Assembly (NCBI RefSeq): GCF_009735645.1
Contig: NZ_CP032550.1
Span: forward strand, 1,612,001 to 1,676,000
Source of the DNA: Microbacterium oryzae
GTDB lineage: Bacteria > Actinomycetota > Actinomycetes > Actinomycetales > Microbacteriaceae
Reading direction: 5' to 3'
Length of the DNA: 64,000 nucleotides
Position 1 is the first letter of the stretch. Every line of letters starts with the position of its first letter. The notes beneath the pieces are model-generated. The model made no database searches. It was not told the DNA's origin and worked only from the letters and a program-made list of their open reading frames with translations. The translations under genes and the position numbers were made by a program. Positions 1 to 8,204 of the stretch are shown piece after piece.

Positions 1-88
1 GAGCGAAGCGAGACGAAACGCCGCAACCCGCCCCCGACAACGGCGCACCCCGTTTCGTCTCGGTCGCTGGCGCTCCCTCGCTCAACGC
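1..88. repeat. Palindromic intergenic repeat, family B, copy 1 (cut by window edge)
   Basis: Left arm gagcgaagcgagacgaaacg at the first base and right arm cgtttcgtctcggtcgct, followed by gctccctcgctcaacg up to about position 88, form a long imperfect hairpin. The same element recurs as a half copy at 7070-7133 and as a full copy in the opposite orientation at 31280-31381. It lies immediately before a glycosyltransferase gene and, on its other side, probably at the end of a gene outside the window. Function unknown; it could act as a transcription terminator or REP-like element. Confidence 0.8.
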
Positions 89-122
89 CCGAGATGGAGA
101 CGCAACCATGGAAGGGGGCCGC

Positions 123-1133
123 ATGATGCGCGTGCTCGTCGTCGTCCTCAACTGGAACGGCATCGCCGACACCGAGGAGTGCCTCGCCGCGCTCGCCGCC
201 CAGACCTACCCGCACGCCGACGTGCTCGTGGTCGACAACGGGTCCCACCCCGACGACGTGCGGCGTCTGCGTGACCGGGGCGAGGCCATCCGCCTGCGTC
301 TCGAGCCCGAGAACCTCGGGTTCGCCGGCGGCGTGAATGTCGGCATCCGCCTCGCGCAGCACGACGGATACGACGCTGTCGCCCTGCTCAACAACGACGC
401 GACCCCCGAGCCGGAGTGGCTCGCCGCGCTCGTCGGCGCGCTCGAGGCGCACCCGGAGGCGGCGATCGCGACCGGGCTGCTCCTGCGCCGCTCGGACGAT
501 GCGGCGAGCGCCGGCACGATCGACACCGCGGGCGACGGGATGAGCGTGTGGGGCATGCCGTTCCCGCAGGGGCGCGGTGAGCCGCGCGAGACTGCGCCCG
601 CCGCCGGCGCGGTGTTCTCCGCGAGCGGCGGCGCGTCGCTGTACCGCACGGCGCTCTTCGACGAGATCGGCCTGTTCGACGAGACGTTCTTCGCGTACTT
701 CGAGGACGTCGACATGGGGTTCCGCACGCGCCTCGCCGGCCACGCGATCCTGTTCGCGCCGGACGCCGTCGCACATCATCGGATCGGCGCGACGAGCTCG
801 CGCATCCCGGGGTTCACGGTGCGGCAGACGTTCAAGAACCTGCCGCTCCTCGTCGTGAAGAACGTGCCGGATGGCCTGCGCCGCGTCGTGTGGCCGCGTT
901 TCGTCCTGCTGCTGACGATGATGCTGGCCAAGGCCGTCGCGACCGGCTCGGGGCGGCCCGCCCTGCAGGGCCTGGCCGCGGCCATCCGTCTCATGCCGCG
1001 TGCGGTGCGAGAGCGGCGGCGGATCCAGTCGGCGCGCGTCGCGTCCGCCGCGGACATCGCAGCCCGGATGCTGCACGACCTGCCGCCCGAGCAGCACGGG
1101 ATGCGGAAGCTGCTGCGCCCCTTCCGCCGCTGA
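123..1133 (+). CDS. Glycosyltransferase family 2 (rhamnosyltransferase-like)
   Basis: About 336 residues. The N-terminal GT-A domain starts with the beta strand VLVVVLNWNG and continues through VVDNGS, NLGFAGGVN and a DxD-like LLNNDA segment. The later acceptor-site block reads FFAYFEDVDMGFR, typical of rhamnosyl and related GT2 enzymes that extend cell-surface polysaccharides from nucleotide sugars on the cytoplasmic side of the membrane. The C-terminal third is basic and hydrophobic (about 240-290) and may sit on the membrane. I take the ATG at 123 (or 126) as start because GGAAGGGGG at 110-118 is then a correctly placed ribosome site; an ATG at 108 lacks one. The sugar and acceptor cannot be told from sequence. 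Confidence 0.87.
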   Translation: MMRVLVVVLNWNGIADTEECLAALAAQTYPHADVLVVDNGSHPDDVRRLRDRGEAIRLRLEPENLGFAGGVNVGIRLAQHDGYDAVALLNNDATPEPEWLAALVGALEAHPEAAIATGLLLRRSDDAASAGTIDTAGDGMSVWGMPFPQGRGEPRETAPAAGAVFSASGGASLYRTALFDEIGLFDETFFAYFEDVDMGFRTRLAGHAILFAPDAVAHHRIGATSSRIPGFTVRQTFKNLPLLVVKNVPDGLRRVVWPRFVLLLTMMLAKAVATGSGRPALQGLAAAIRLMPRAVRERRRIQSARVASAADIAARMLHDLPPEQHGMRKLLRPFRR

Positions 1134-1151
1134 CGCGACGCCCCTCCAGAG

Positions 1152-1213
1152 GGTTCGCCAGTGCGGGCGACACGGTTTCCGCGCCCGCAGCGTGTCGCCC
1201 GCACTGGCGAACC
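1152..1213. repeat. Palindromic repeat family A, copy 1
   Basis: Perfect 23-bp inverted repeat: left arm ggttcgccagtgcgggcgac plus acg (1152-1174) and its exact complement at 1191-1213, separated by 16 nt. Near-identical copies lie at 3116-3177 and 4358-4419. It fills the gap between the GT2 gene and the next gene, and could form a strong RNA hairpin serving as terminator or mRNA 3-prime protector, or be a REP-type mobile palindrome. Confidence 0.9.
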
Positions 1214-1286
1214 GGAACGGGTGCCGAAGCCATCCGCAGGCGTCAAGGCCTTCTCAGCCCCGGCCATCCGCCCCTACCGTCGCAGC

Positions 1287-3083
1287 ATGGCAGCGGAGAA
1301 GACAGACCAGACCGTGGCCGACGCCATCGTCGCGCGCGTGCGCGCGTGGGGCGTCGACCGGATCTTCGGCTACAGCGGCGACGGCATCAACGGCGTGATG
1401 GAGGCGCTGCGGGCATCGGACGATGCCCCGGCGTTCATCCAGGCCCGGCACGAGGAGAGCGCCGCCTTCATGGCCGTCGCGCACGCCAAGTACACCGGCC
1501 AGGTCGGCGTCATGGCGGCGACGCAGGGGCCCGGCGCTGTGCACCTCCTCAACGGCCTCTACGACGCCAAGCTCGACAGCGTGCCGGTCGTCGCCATCGT
1601 CGGTCAGCAGATGCGGAGCGTCCTCGGCTCCGAATACCAGCAGGAGGTCGACCTCCTCCGCCTCTTCGGCGACGTCGCCGCGCAGTACGCGACGATGGTC
1701 GTCGACCCCGCGCAGATCCCCTCGGCGATCGACCAGGCCTTCCGCACCGCGCTCGCGACCCGCACGCCCACCGTCGTCATCGTGCCGCATGACGTGCAGA
1801 ACGCTCCCGCGGTCGAGCCCGGCGGCGAGCACGGCGAGATCAAGACCGCAGCCGAGTACCGCGCGCCCCGCGTCCTGCCCGCCGACAGTGACATCGCCGA
1901 GGCGGCGGAGATCCTCGCGCAGGCCCAGCGCCCGGTCATGCTCGTCGGCCAGGGCGCGCGCGCCCACGCGGACGAGGTCGTCGCCTTCGCCGAGCACATC
2001 GGCGCCGCGGTCGTCACGAGCCTCCTCGGCAAGCCGTACGTCGACGAGACCCTCCCCTACGCCGCTGGCACCATGGGACACCTCGGCACCACGGCGAGCG
2101 CACGCGTCATGGCCGAGTGCGACACGCTCCTCATCGTCGGATCCAGCGACCCGTGGACCGAGTTCTACCCCGCCCCGGGCCAGGCGCGCGCCGTGCAGAT
2201 CGACATCGACGGCCGCGCGGTCGGCCGCCGCTACCCCGTCGAGGTGGGTCTCGTCGGCGACGCGGCCGAGACCATCCGCCTGCTGCGCGAGCGAATCGAG
2301 CGGATGGCCGTGGGCGATTGGCGAAACCGCGTGCGGAAGCTCGTGGTCGAGTGGCACGAGATCAGCGAGGCGCGGGCGATGACGCCGGCCGATCCCGTGA
2401 ACCCGGAGCGGGCCATCCGCTCGCTGAACGCCCATCTGCCCGACGACGCGCTGCTCGCCCTCGACGTCGGGAGCGTCGTGTACTGGTACGCGCGGCAGCT
2501 GCGGCGGAGCGTGCCCGCGCACTTCTCGAGCACGCTCGCGAGCATGGGGTGCGGGGTGCCGTACGGGATCGCGGCGAAGCTCGCGCATCCGGATCGTCCG
2601 GTGGTCGTGCTCGCCGGCGACGGCGGGACGCAGATGGCGGGCCTCGCCGAGCTCGTCACCGTCAGCAGCCGGTGGAAGGCGTGGAGCGACCCGCGCTTCG
2701 TCGTGCTCGTGATCGACAACGGCGACCTCGCCGAGGTGAGCTGGGAGCAGCGCGAGACCGAGGGCGCGCCGCGGTTCGACACGAGTCAGGATCTGCCGGC
2801 GTTCCCGTACGCGCAGTACGGGGAGCTGCTGGGGTTCCGCGGCGAGCTGGTGGACGATCCCGAGCAGCTCGACGGCGCGTGGCAGCGGGCGTTCGCGGCG
2901 GACCGGCCGACGGTGATCCACGTGAAGTCGGATCGGGACATCCCGATGCTGCCGCCGCTGCCGCAGGGCGAGTCGGCGGTGGAGCAGATCCAGCAGACGG
3001 TGGAGAAGGAGGGCTCCCCGCACGCGCTCGAGCTGCTGCGGCGGTATGTGGAGCTGGAAGCGGGGTCGGGGGCGGGGGCTTAG
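1287..3083 (+). CDS. Thiamine-diphosphate enzyme, pyruvate oxidase / acetolactate synthase type
   Basis: 598 residues, the usual length of this family (PoxB, acetolactate synthase). The N-terminal PYR domain carries the catalytic glutamate in ARHEESAAFMA (about residue 53), the central domain (about 190-330) is of the nucleotide-binding type, and the C-terminal PP domain has the GDG...N cofactor motif (GDGGTQMAG ... DNGDLAEV). It most likely decarboxylates pyruvate or another 2-oxo acid. Which acid, and whether FAD, quinone or oxygen is used, is not visible. The start is ATG 1287 without a Shine-Dalgarno site; TACCGT at 1275-1280 lies 6 nt upstream, as expected for a leaderless actinobacterial mRNA. 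It is flanked by palindromic repeats on both sides, so it is probably monocistronic. Confidence 0.85.
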   Translation: MAAEKTDQTVADAIVARVRAWGVDRIFGYSGDGINGVMEALRASDDAPAFIQARHEESAAFMAVAHAKYTGQVGVMAATQGPGAVHLLNGLYDAKLDSVPVVAIVGQQMRSVLGSEYQQEVDLLRLFGDVAAQYATMVVDPAQIPSAIDQAFRTALATRTPTVVIVPHDVQNAPAVEPGGEHGEIKTAAEYRAPRVLPADSDIAEAAEILAQAQRPVMLVGQGARAHADEVVAFAEHIGAAVVTSLLGKPYVDETLPYAAGTMGHLGTTASARVMAECDTLLIVGSSDPWTEFYPAPGQARAVQIDIDGRAVGRRYPVEVGLVGDAAETIRLLRERIERMAVGDWRNRVRKLVVEWHEISEARAMTPADPVNPERAIRSLNAHLPDDALLALDVGSVVYWYARQLRRSVPAHFSSTLASMGCGVPYGIAAKLAHPDRPVVVLAGDGGTQMAGLAELVTVSSRWKAWSDPRFVVLVIDNGDLAEVSWEQRETEGAPRFDTSQDLPAFPYAQYGELLGFRGELVDDPEQLDGAWQRAFAADRPTVIHVKSDRDIPMLPPLPQGESAVEQIQQTVEKEGSPHALELLRRYVELEAGSGAGA

Positions 3084-3115
3084 CTCCAGGCGGGGCGGGC
3101 ACTTCCCCCTTTTCC

Positions 3116-3177
3116 GGTTCGCCAGTGCGGGCGACACGGTTTCGGCGTCGGAAGCGTGTCGCCCGCACTGGCGAACC
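3116..3177. repeat. Palindromic repeat family A, copy 2
   Basis: Same 23-bp arms as copy 1 (3116-3138 and 3155-3177), loop of 16 nt with a diverged sequence. It lies 32 nt after the stop codon of the thiamine-diphosphate enzyme, a position expected of a terminator or 3-prime stabilising hairpin. Confidence 0.9.
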
Positions 3178-3319
3178 GGTCCGACCCACGACATCCGCAC
3201 CCTGTCACCTCCTGCACAGGCCGCGCGCATGCGCTGCCTCCCGCGGAAAGACGGAAGTCGCATCCGCGCGTCTGTGGAGGACAACTCGCCGGCTGGCGAC
3301 CGACCCACAGGCTCGTCGT

Positions 3320-4306
3320 GTGCGCACCTTCTACCCGCTGCCGACCGCGCTCGGCCCCGCCTTCTCCGTCCCCGACGCCGTGGCTGCCGGCGTCTCCCGG
3401 CGCCGGCTCCTCGCGCCCGATCTGCTTCGCCCGTTCCGCGGCGCCCGCACCGTTCGTGACGTCGTGCTCGTGCCCGACCCGGTCCCCGTCGCCGGTCGCG
3501 ATCCCTCGTCCGCCGAGCAGGAGCAGGTCGACGCGCTTCGACGTGTCCACGCCTACGCACCCGTCATGCCGTCGCACGCGTTCTTCGTCGGGCCGACGGC
3601 GGCGTTGCTGTTCGGCGCGCCGCTTCCGCAGGGCCTGCACGCCCAGTTGCACGTCGGCGTGATCTACCCGCAGACGCCGCCGCGCCGCGCGGGCATCCGC
3701 GGCAGCCAGATCATGCCGCACCTCGTCACGACCGCCGACGCCAAGGGCTTCCATGTCGCGGATGCGGCCTCCACGTGGGCCTCGCTCGCGCCGTTCCTCG
3801 ATCTGTCAGATCTCGTCGCCGTCGGAGACCACCTCGTGCAGCAGCCTCGATACCCCGGAAGCGGGGACGCGAAGAGGGCACCCCATGCCACGCTCGATGA
3901 ACTCGCCGCCGCGGCCGGCGCCGGTCGGCGGATCGGCATCGGGAAGCTGCAGCAGGCGCTCCCTCTGCTCAGCACCCGAGCGGCATCACGGCCGGAGACG
4001 CACCTGCGCCTCCTCCTTCGCGAGGCGGGGTTGCCCGAGCCCGAGGTGAATGAAGACATCTTCGATGATGACGGCACCTTCGTCGCGTGTGGCGACCTCG
4101 TCTACCGCGAGCGACGCGTCGTCGTGGAGTACGAGGGGGACGGTCACCGTGAGCCCGCGCAGTTCCAGCGCGACATCGAGCGCTTCCAGCGCCTGACCGA
4201 GATCGGATGGCTCGCTGTGCGTCTGACTTCGGCTCACGTGTACGTCGACCCGGGAGAAGCGGTCCGTCGCGTGCGCAGCGCCCTCAGCCGCTCCCAGCCT
4301 CGTTGA
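3320..4306 (+). CDS. DUF559-type protein with endonuclease-like C-terminal domain
   Basis: 328 residues from a GTG start. The C-terminal part (about 215-325) has the DUF559 / very-short-patch-repair-like fold signature: ETHLRLLLREAGLPEPEVN, a strand with FVACGDLVYRERRVVVEYEGDGHR, then FQRDIERFQRLTEIGW. The D-x-E residues fit a PD-(D/E)XK nuclease core. The N-terminal part (about 1-200) resembles the abortive-infection / transcription-regulator-like region often attached to this domain in Actinobacteria. Such proteins are common single genes in Microbacteriaceae and their role is unproven; defence or DNA repair are possibilities. It is bounded by repeats at 3116-3177 and 4358-4419. Confidence 0.75.
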   Translation: MRTFYPLPTALGPAFSVPDAVAAGVSRRRLLAPDLLRPFRGARTVRDVVLVPDPVPVAGRDPSSAEQEQVDALRRVHAYAPVMPSHAFFVGPTAALLFGAPLPQGLHAQLHVGVIYPQTPPRRAGIRGSQIMPHLVTTADAKGFHVADAASTWASLAPFLDLSDLVAVGDHLVQQPRYPGSGDAKRAPHATLDELAAAAGAGRRIGIGKLQQALPLLSTRAASRPETHLRLLLREAGLPEPEVNEDIFDDDGTFVACGDLVYRERRVVVEYEGDGHREPAQFQRDIERFQRLTEIGWLAVRLTSAHVYVDPGEAVRRVRSALSRSQPR

Positions 4307-4357
4307 GCGCAGCCTCTGCGATCGTCTCGCCCGCCCAGGACAACGGCGCCGGTTGCC

Positions 4358-4419
4358 GATTCGCCAGTGCGGGCGGCACGGAAACGGGCGCAAAAGCGTG
4401 TCGCCCGCACTGGCGAACC
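4358..4419. repeat. Palindromic repeat family A, copy 3
   Basis: Left arm 4358-4380 differs at a few bases (gattcgccagtgcgggcggc plus acg); right arm 4397-4419 is identical to the other copies. It lies about 50 nt after the DUF559 stop codon, between that gene and the convergent glycosyltransferase ending at 4492. Confidence 0.87.
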
Positions 4420-4491
4420 GGAATGGGGGATCGATCTGCGACACCGACCACCGAACGGCCCAGCCCGAGCCCCCGCCCGCGCACCCGGTCC

Positions 4492-5547
4492 CTAGATCTC
4501 CGCGGCGCCGTCGCGACCGAACTCGCCGCGGATGAACGCCGCGGCGACCTCCGCGTCGAACACCTCGCGCTCGTTCAGCACGCGCTCGCGGTACGGGGCC
4601 TGCGCGGCGAGCGCAGCGTCCGGGTCGGCCATCACGCCCAGCACCGCGTCGTGCGCGGCCTCCACCACGTCGGGCAGCACCGCGACCTTGTGCGCGAACG
4701 GCAGCGGAACATCCACGTCGTTCGCCGCGGCACCGCGGCGCGCGACCAGCACGACCGAGCCCATCGCGGCGGCCTCACGCGGCATCCGGTCCTTGCCGGG
4801 ATGCGTGCCGAGATCGAGGTAGATGAGCGACGTCCGCAGCGCCTCGGCCACCTCCTCGCCGGTCATCCCGCGCAGCGGCAGCAGCTCGAGCTCCGGGTAC
4901 CGGCGCGAGAACTCACGCATGATCGCCGCCGACTTCGCCGGGTTGTACGTGATCCGCGGCACGCGCCCCTCAACCGAGACCGCCGACGCCGCCGCACCCG
5001 CACCATCCGACCCCACCCCCACCGGCGTGTAGTCCGACAGGATGGTCCCCACTCGCCCCAGGTGCGCGAAGATGTGGTTCCACGCGTAGTGCGACTGCAC
5101 GAGGTGCCCGGCCCGCTGCAGCACGGCGTCCTCCCCCGTGCGCCAGCCGCGCCACATGCGCTTGAGGTGCCGCAGCCACAGGAGCGGCGGGCGCGACATC
5201 CGCGTCTGCTCGAGCGGCAGCGTCGACCGCTGCGCGCGCTCGATGACGAACCGCGGCGCGTAGTCGATCGACAGCCACCACACGAAGGGCGCGGCGTGCT
5301 CGAGCGGGCGCAGCAGCAGCGCCTGCGTCTCGGGCACGACGACGGAGTTCCCCGCAGCGTCCACAACGGCCGGCGCCTCCGGAGCGTCGTAGTGCGCGTA
5401 CCGCTCGGCGCGCGGCGTCGATTCCGTGCCCGGAACCGGCACGAGGAACGCCTCCTGCCCCTGCCGACGCAGCGAGTCCACCAGCTGATGCAGCGCCTCC
5501 GGGCCGCCCGTCGCGAGCCCGCGCGGGTAGTAGACGTACGTGGTCAT
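4492..5547 (-). CDS. Glycosyltransferase, GT-B-like, surface polysaccharide
   Basis: 351 residues. The protein begins MTTYVYYPRGLATGGPEALHQL, a GT-B-like N-terminal strand with a glycine-rich loop, and carries ITYNPAKSA then DLGTHPGKDRMPREAAAMG in the nucleotide-sugar half, as in capsule and O-antigen glycosyltransferases. The start codon overlaps the stop of the upstream polymerase gene by 4 nt (ATGA at 5544-5547), so the two are translationally coupled and belong to one operon. Sugar and linkage unknown. Confidence 0.7.
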   Translation of the reverse strand: MTTYVYYPRGLATGGPEALHQLVDSLRRQGQEAFLVPVPGTESTPRAERYAHYDAPEAPAVVDAAGNSVVVPETQALLLRPLEHAAPFVWWLSIDYAPRFVIERAQRSTLPLEQTRMSRPPLLWLRHLKRMWRGWRTGEDAVLQRAGHLVQSHYAWNHIFAHLGRVGTILSDYTPVGVGSDGAGAAASAVSVEGRVPRITYNPAKSAAIMREFSRRYPELELLPLRGMTGEEVAEALRTSLIYLDLGTHPGKDRMPREAAAMGSVVLVARRGAAANDVDVPLPFAHKVAVLPDVVEAAHDAVLGVMADPDAALAAQAPYRERVLNEREVFDAEVAAAFIRGEFGRDGAAEI

Positions 5548-6971
5548 GCGACCTGGCGCGCGGCAGTCGACGGCATGCGACCATCCTGCCGCGTTCCCAG
5601 CCGACGCGAGAACGCGACCGCCACGATCGCGGCGAAGAACGGCACGAGGTGGTTGTCGCCGAGGAACGTCGTGGTGTCGAGCATCCCGTGCACGAGCACC
5701 CACGCGACGCCGACGAACACGACGAGCAGCTCGAGCGATCCGCGCGAGAAGAGGCGGTCGTGGCGGCGCTGGCGGATCCGCACGACGACCGCCGCGATCG
5801 GCAGCAGCGACAGCGCGATCGTCAGCAGCAGCGAGACGAGACCGGCATCCGCCCACGCCTGCGCGAAGAGGTTGTGCGGCGGGAAGAGCTGCAGACCGCG
5901 ACCGGGGAAGGCCGTGCGCCACTCCTCCTCGATCGCGAGGCGCCAGTTGCCGAACCCGAGCCCCGTGAACCAGTGCTCAGGGAAGCGGTGGAAGACCACG
6001 CCCCACAGCCGACGACGTTCATCGAGGGTGCGGATGGTCTCGTCCAGCAGATGCGGTCGGATGGCCGAGACGAGCGTGATCGCGCCGACGGCCGCCGCCG
6101 CACCCACCACCGCCACGCCGATCGCGAGGAGCGGCTTGCGCACGGCGACGAGGGCGAAGGCCCCGAGCACCGGCAGCAGCACGATCGCCGCGAGGGGCGT
6201 CTTGGACCCGGTGCCGAGCGAGGCGTCGAAGGCGATGAGCCCGACGGCGAGGAAGATCCAGAGCTGCGCCCGTGACGGACGCTGCAGCGCCGCCCAGATG
6301 TACAGGCATCCGACCACCGCGAGGAACAGCGAGGCGGTGTTGGCGTTCAGGAACACGCCGCCGGCCTTGAAGATGTCGTTGACGTTCTCGGTGCTGCCGC
6401 GCGCGATCATCTCGACGCCGGGCTCGGTGAGGAACCGTGCGAGCGGCGACGTGAGGTACGCGCGCTCGAGGTCCGGGAAGATCCGGAACAGCGTCACGAG
6501 CCACGCTTCGATGAGCACGAACGGCGAGGCGATCGCGAGGGCGTCGAGCAGTCCACGCGGTGATTCGCGGATGGTCTCGCGCGCGATGAGCGACGTCGCG
6601 ATCAGTCCCAGCGTGAGCAGGACCCCGTATGCCGCCGACCCGAGCTTGTCGGCCCAGAGCACCGAGATCATCTGCCAGACGGCGAGCGCGATGAGGAGCC
6701 CGATCCACAGCGGCGGCTTCGCACGACCCCAGCGCCAGGCGGCGGCGGGCAGCAGGGCGGCGGTGGCGAGGAGCCCGAACGACGTGAAGCCGAACGGACC
6801 GAACAGCTGCACGATGCCGAGCACGAAGGCCGCGCCGAGCAGCACCCGGGCCTGCAGCCGGAACGACAGCCACACGATGGCGGCGGCTCCGACGGCGACC
6901 ACCGCGAGGGTGAGGATGATCTCGACCGGGGTCCGCGTTCCGAGGAAGGACGGCTCGGCCAGGAAGTTCAC
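5544..6971 (-). CDS. O-antigen ligase / Wzy-type polymerase family membrane protein
   Basis: 475 residues with about 11-12 hydrophobic segments and one large extracytoplasmic loop (about 280-380) containing NWRLAIEEEWR and PPHNLFAQAWADAG; the PPHN...Q pattern is the signature of the Wzy_C / O-antigen ligase family. Such proteins join lipid-linked glycan repeat units outside the membrane. I choose GTG 6971 because GGAG lies 6 nt upstream, giving an N-terminus MNFLAEPSFLGTRTPVEI; longer reading to 6983 or 7028 is possible. It overlaps the downstream glycosyltransferase by 4 nt. Confidence 0.82.
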   Translation of the reverse strand: MNFLAEPSFLGTRTPVEIILTLAVVAVGAAAIVWLSFRLQARVLLGAAFVLGIVQLFGPFGFTSFGLLATAALLPAAAWRWGRAKPPLWIGLLIALAVWQMISVLWADKLGSAAYGVLLTLGLIATSLIARETIRESPRGLLDALAIASPFVLIEAWLVTLFRIFPDLERAYLTSPLARFLTEPGVEMIARGSTENVNDIFKAGGVFLNANTASLFLAVVGCLYIWAALQRPSRAQLWIFLAVGLIAFDASLGTGSKTPLAAIVLLPVLGAFALVAVRKPLLAIGVAVVGAAAAVGAITLVSAIRPHLLDETIRTLDERRRLWGVVFHRFPEHWFTGLGFGNWRLAIEEEWRTAFPGRGLQLFPPHNLFAQAWADAGLVSLLLTIALSLLPIAAVVVRIRQRRHDRLFSRGSLELLVVFVGVAWVLVHGMLDTTTFLGDNHLVPFFAAIVAVAFSRRLGTRQDGRMPSTAARQVA

Positions 6972-7069
6972 GATGTGCTCCACACGTTGACGGCTTCGGG
7001 GGCGCCGGAATGCGACGTGTGCCCCCACTTCCAGGCTACCCGCCGGTCAGACCGGTCTCCTACCGCCGT

Positions 7070-7133
7070 CCGGGTTCCCGACAACGGCCCACCGCGTTTC
7101 GTCTCGGTCGCTGCGCTCCCTCGCTCAACGTCC
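7070..7133. repeat. Palindromic repeat family B, half copy
   Basis: gcgtttcgtctcggtcgctg followed by cgctccctcgctcaacgtcc matches one arm of the repeats at 1-88 and 31280-31381, together with part of the central segment (cccgacaacggcccaccgcg). The opposite arm is missing. The element covers the stop codon of the glycosyltransferase ending at 7125: the TGA of that gene is the tga of its gttgagcga arm. Confidence 0.75.
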
Positions 7134-8093
7134 GGACGGAGCCAACTCCCCCAGCACCTCGTCGATCCGCGCAGCGGTCGCATCCCAGTCGTACCCCGCC
7201 GCCGGCGCCTTGACGCGACGCGGCGACTCCAGGGCCAAGCGGATGGCCGTGGCCCACTCATCGACGTCGGTCGCGCTCTCGAGGGCGGTGCCGCGATCCC
7301 CCACCGTCTCGGCGACCGCCGCGCACCCGCTCCAGAACAGCACCGGGGTGCCGGTCATCACGCTCTCGAGCGCCGGGAGGCCGAATCCCTCGAGCGTCGA
7401 CGGCATGACGGTCGCCGCCGCGCCGCGGTACTGGCGCGCGAGCTCGTCGTCGTCGATCCCGGCCAGCAGCTCGACGCGAGGGGCGATGCCGCGGGCCATG
7501 GCCATCCGCTGGGCTTCTTCGTGTTCACGCGCGGGCAGGAGCATCCGCAGCCGCGCCTCGGGAACCCGGGCGACGGCATCCACGACGACCGCGACGTTCT
7601 TGTGGGCGCGGAGGTTCCCGACGTACATGAGGTACGGGTCGTTCGCCGGTGCGGGCGGCACGTCCGCGCGGAACGCGTCCGAGCACCCGATGCCGGCGTT
7701 CACCACGCGCACGGAGGCGTCACCGAGCCACTCCTCGACGAGGGCCTTCGACGTCTCCGACACCGTGAGCACCGCTCCCGTCCGCCGTACGACCGGGCGC
7801 ACGACGAGCCGGTAGTACGCGAGGTACTTCGCCCGACCGGGCCATGGCGTCTGCAGCTGGATGAGATCGTGCATCGTCAGCAGCTCGCGCGGCGCCCGGA
7901 CGAACGCGTTGTACCCCGGCGAGTAGATGAGCCGATCCGTCGGAACAGGCCGCAGCGCGTCGGCCGGCGCGAGGTGATCGCCGTCGAGCCCGAGCGGAAC
8001 CCATGGCGTCTTCAGCCGCGGCAGCACCTCCCGCGAGTAGCGCTGGATGCCGGCGATGCCATCCCACCGGGTGTCGATCGCGATCTGAGGCAT
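7125..8093 (-). CDS. GT-B glycosyltransferase (GT1/GT4 type)
   Basis: 322 residues. MPQIAIDTRWDGIAGIQRYSR is the N-terminal strand and glycine loop, YVGNLRAHKNV the start of the nucleotide-sugar-binding half, and STLEGFGLPALESVMTGTPV the E-x7-E retaining GT4 motif. It probably transfers a hexose or deoxyhexose onto the same glycan as the two genes downstream on this strand. No Shine-Dalgarno site is seen; CACAAT lies 6 nt before the ATG, which fits a leaderless start. Its last codons are set by the repeat at 7070-7133, so the C-terminus may have been altered by that element. Confidence 0.82.
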   Translation of the reverse strand: MPQIAIDTRWDGIAGIQRYSREVLPRLKTPWVPLGLDGDHLAPADALRPVPTDRLIYSPGYNAFVRAPRELLTMHDLIQLQTPWPGRAKYLAYYRLVVRPVVRRTGAVLTVSETSKALVEEWLGDASVRVVNAGIGCSDAFRADVPPAPANDPYLMYVGNLRAHKNVAVVVDAVARVPEARLRMLLPAREHEEAQRMAMARGIAPRVELLAGIDDDELARQYRGAAATVMPSTLEGFGLPALESVMTGTPVLFWSGCAAVAETVGDRGTALESATDVDEWATAIRLALESPRRVKAPAAGYDWDATAARIDEVLGELAPSGR

Positions 8094-8164
8094 GCGTCCA
8101 TTGTGCCGCGGGCCCTCGAGACGGCAGCGCACGGACCGCGGACAGCACGGACCGCGGACACGAC

Positions 8165-8196
8165 GGAGCGGGCGCCGCGATCGCGACGCCCGCTCC
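8165..8196. terminator. Hairpin terminator after the small secreted protein gene
   Basis: Perfect 10-bp stem ggagcgggcg / cgcccgctcc (8165-8174, 8187-8196) with 12-nt loop, 9 nt downstream of the stop codon of the minus-strand gene ending at 8205. No long U tract, as is common in high-GC Actinobacteria. Confidence 0.65.
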
Positions 8197-8204
8197 GCGG
8201 GGAC

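Noticed and set aside
1152..4419. Three repeats considered as a CRISPR array
   Set aside because: Copies are 1-2 kb apart with genes between them and each is a hairpin on its own; there are no spacers and no cas genes.
4207..6990. Very long open frame on the plus strand opposite two glycosyltransferase/polymerase genes
   Set aside because: Arg/His/Pro-rich composition without domains; it mirrors the GC-biased codons of real minus-strand genes with overlapping 4-nt starts.
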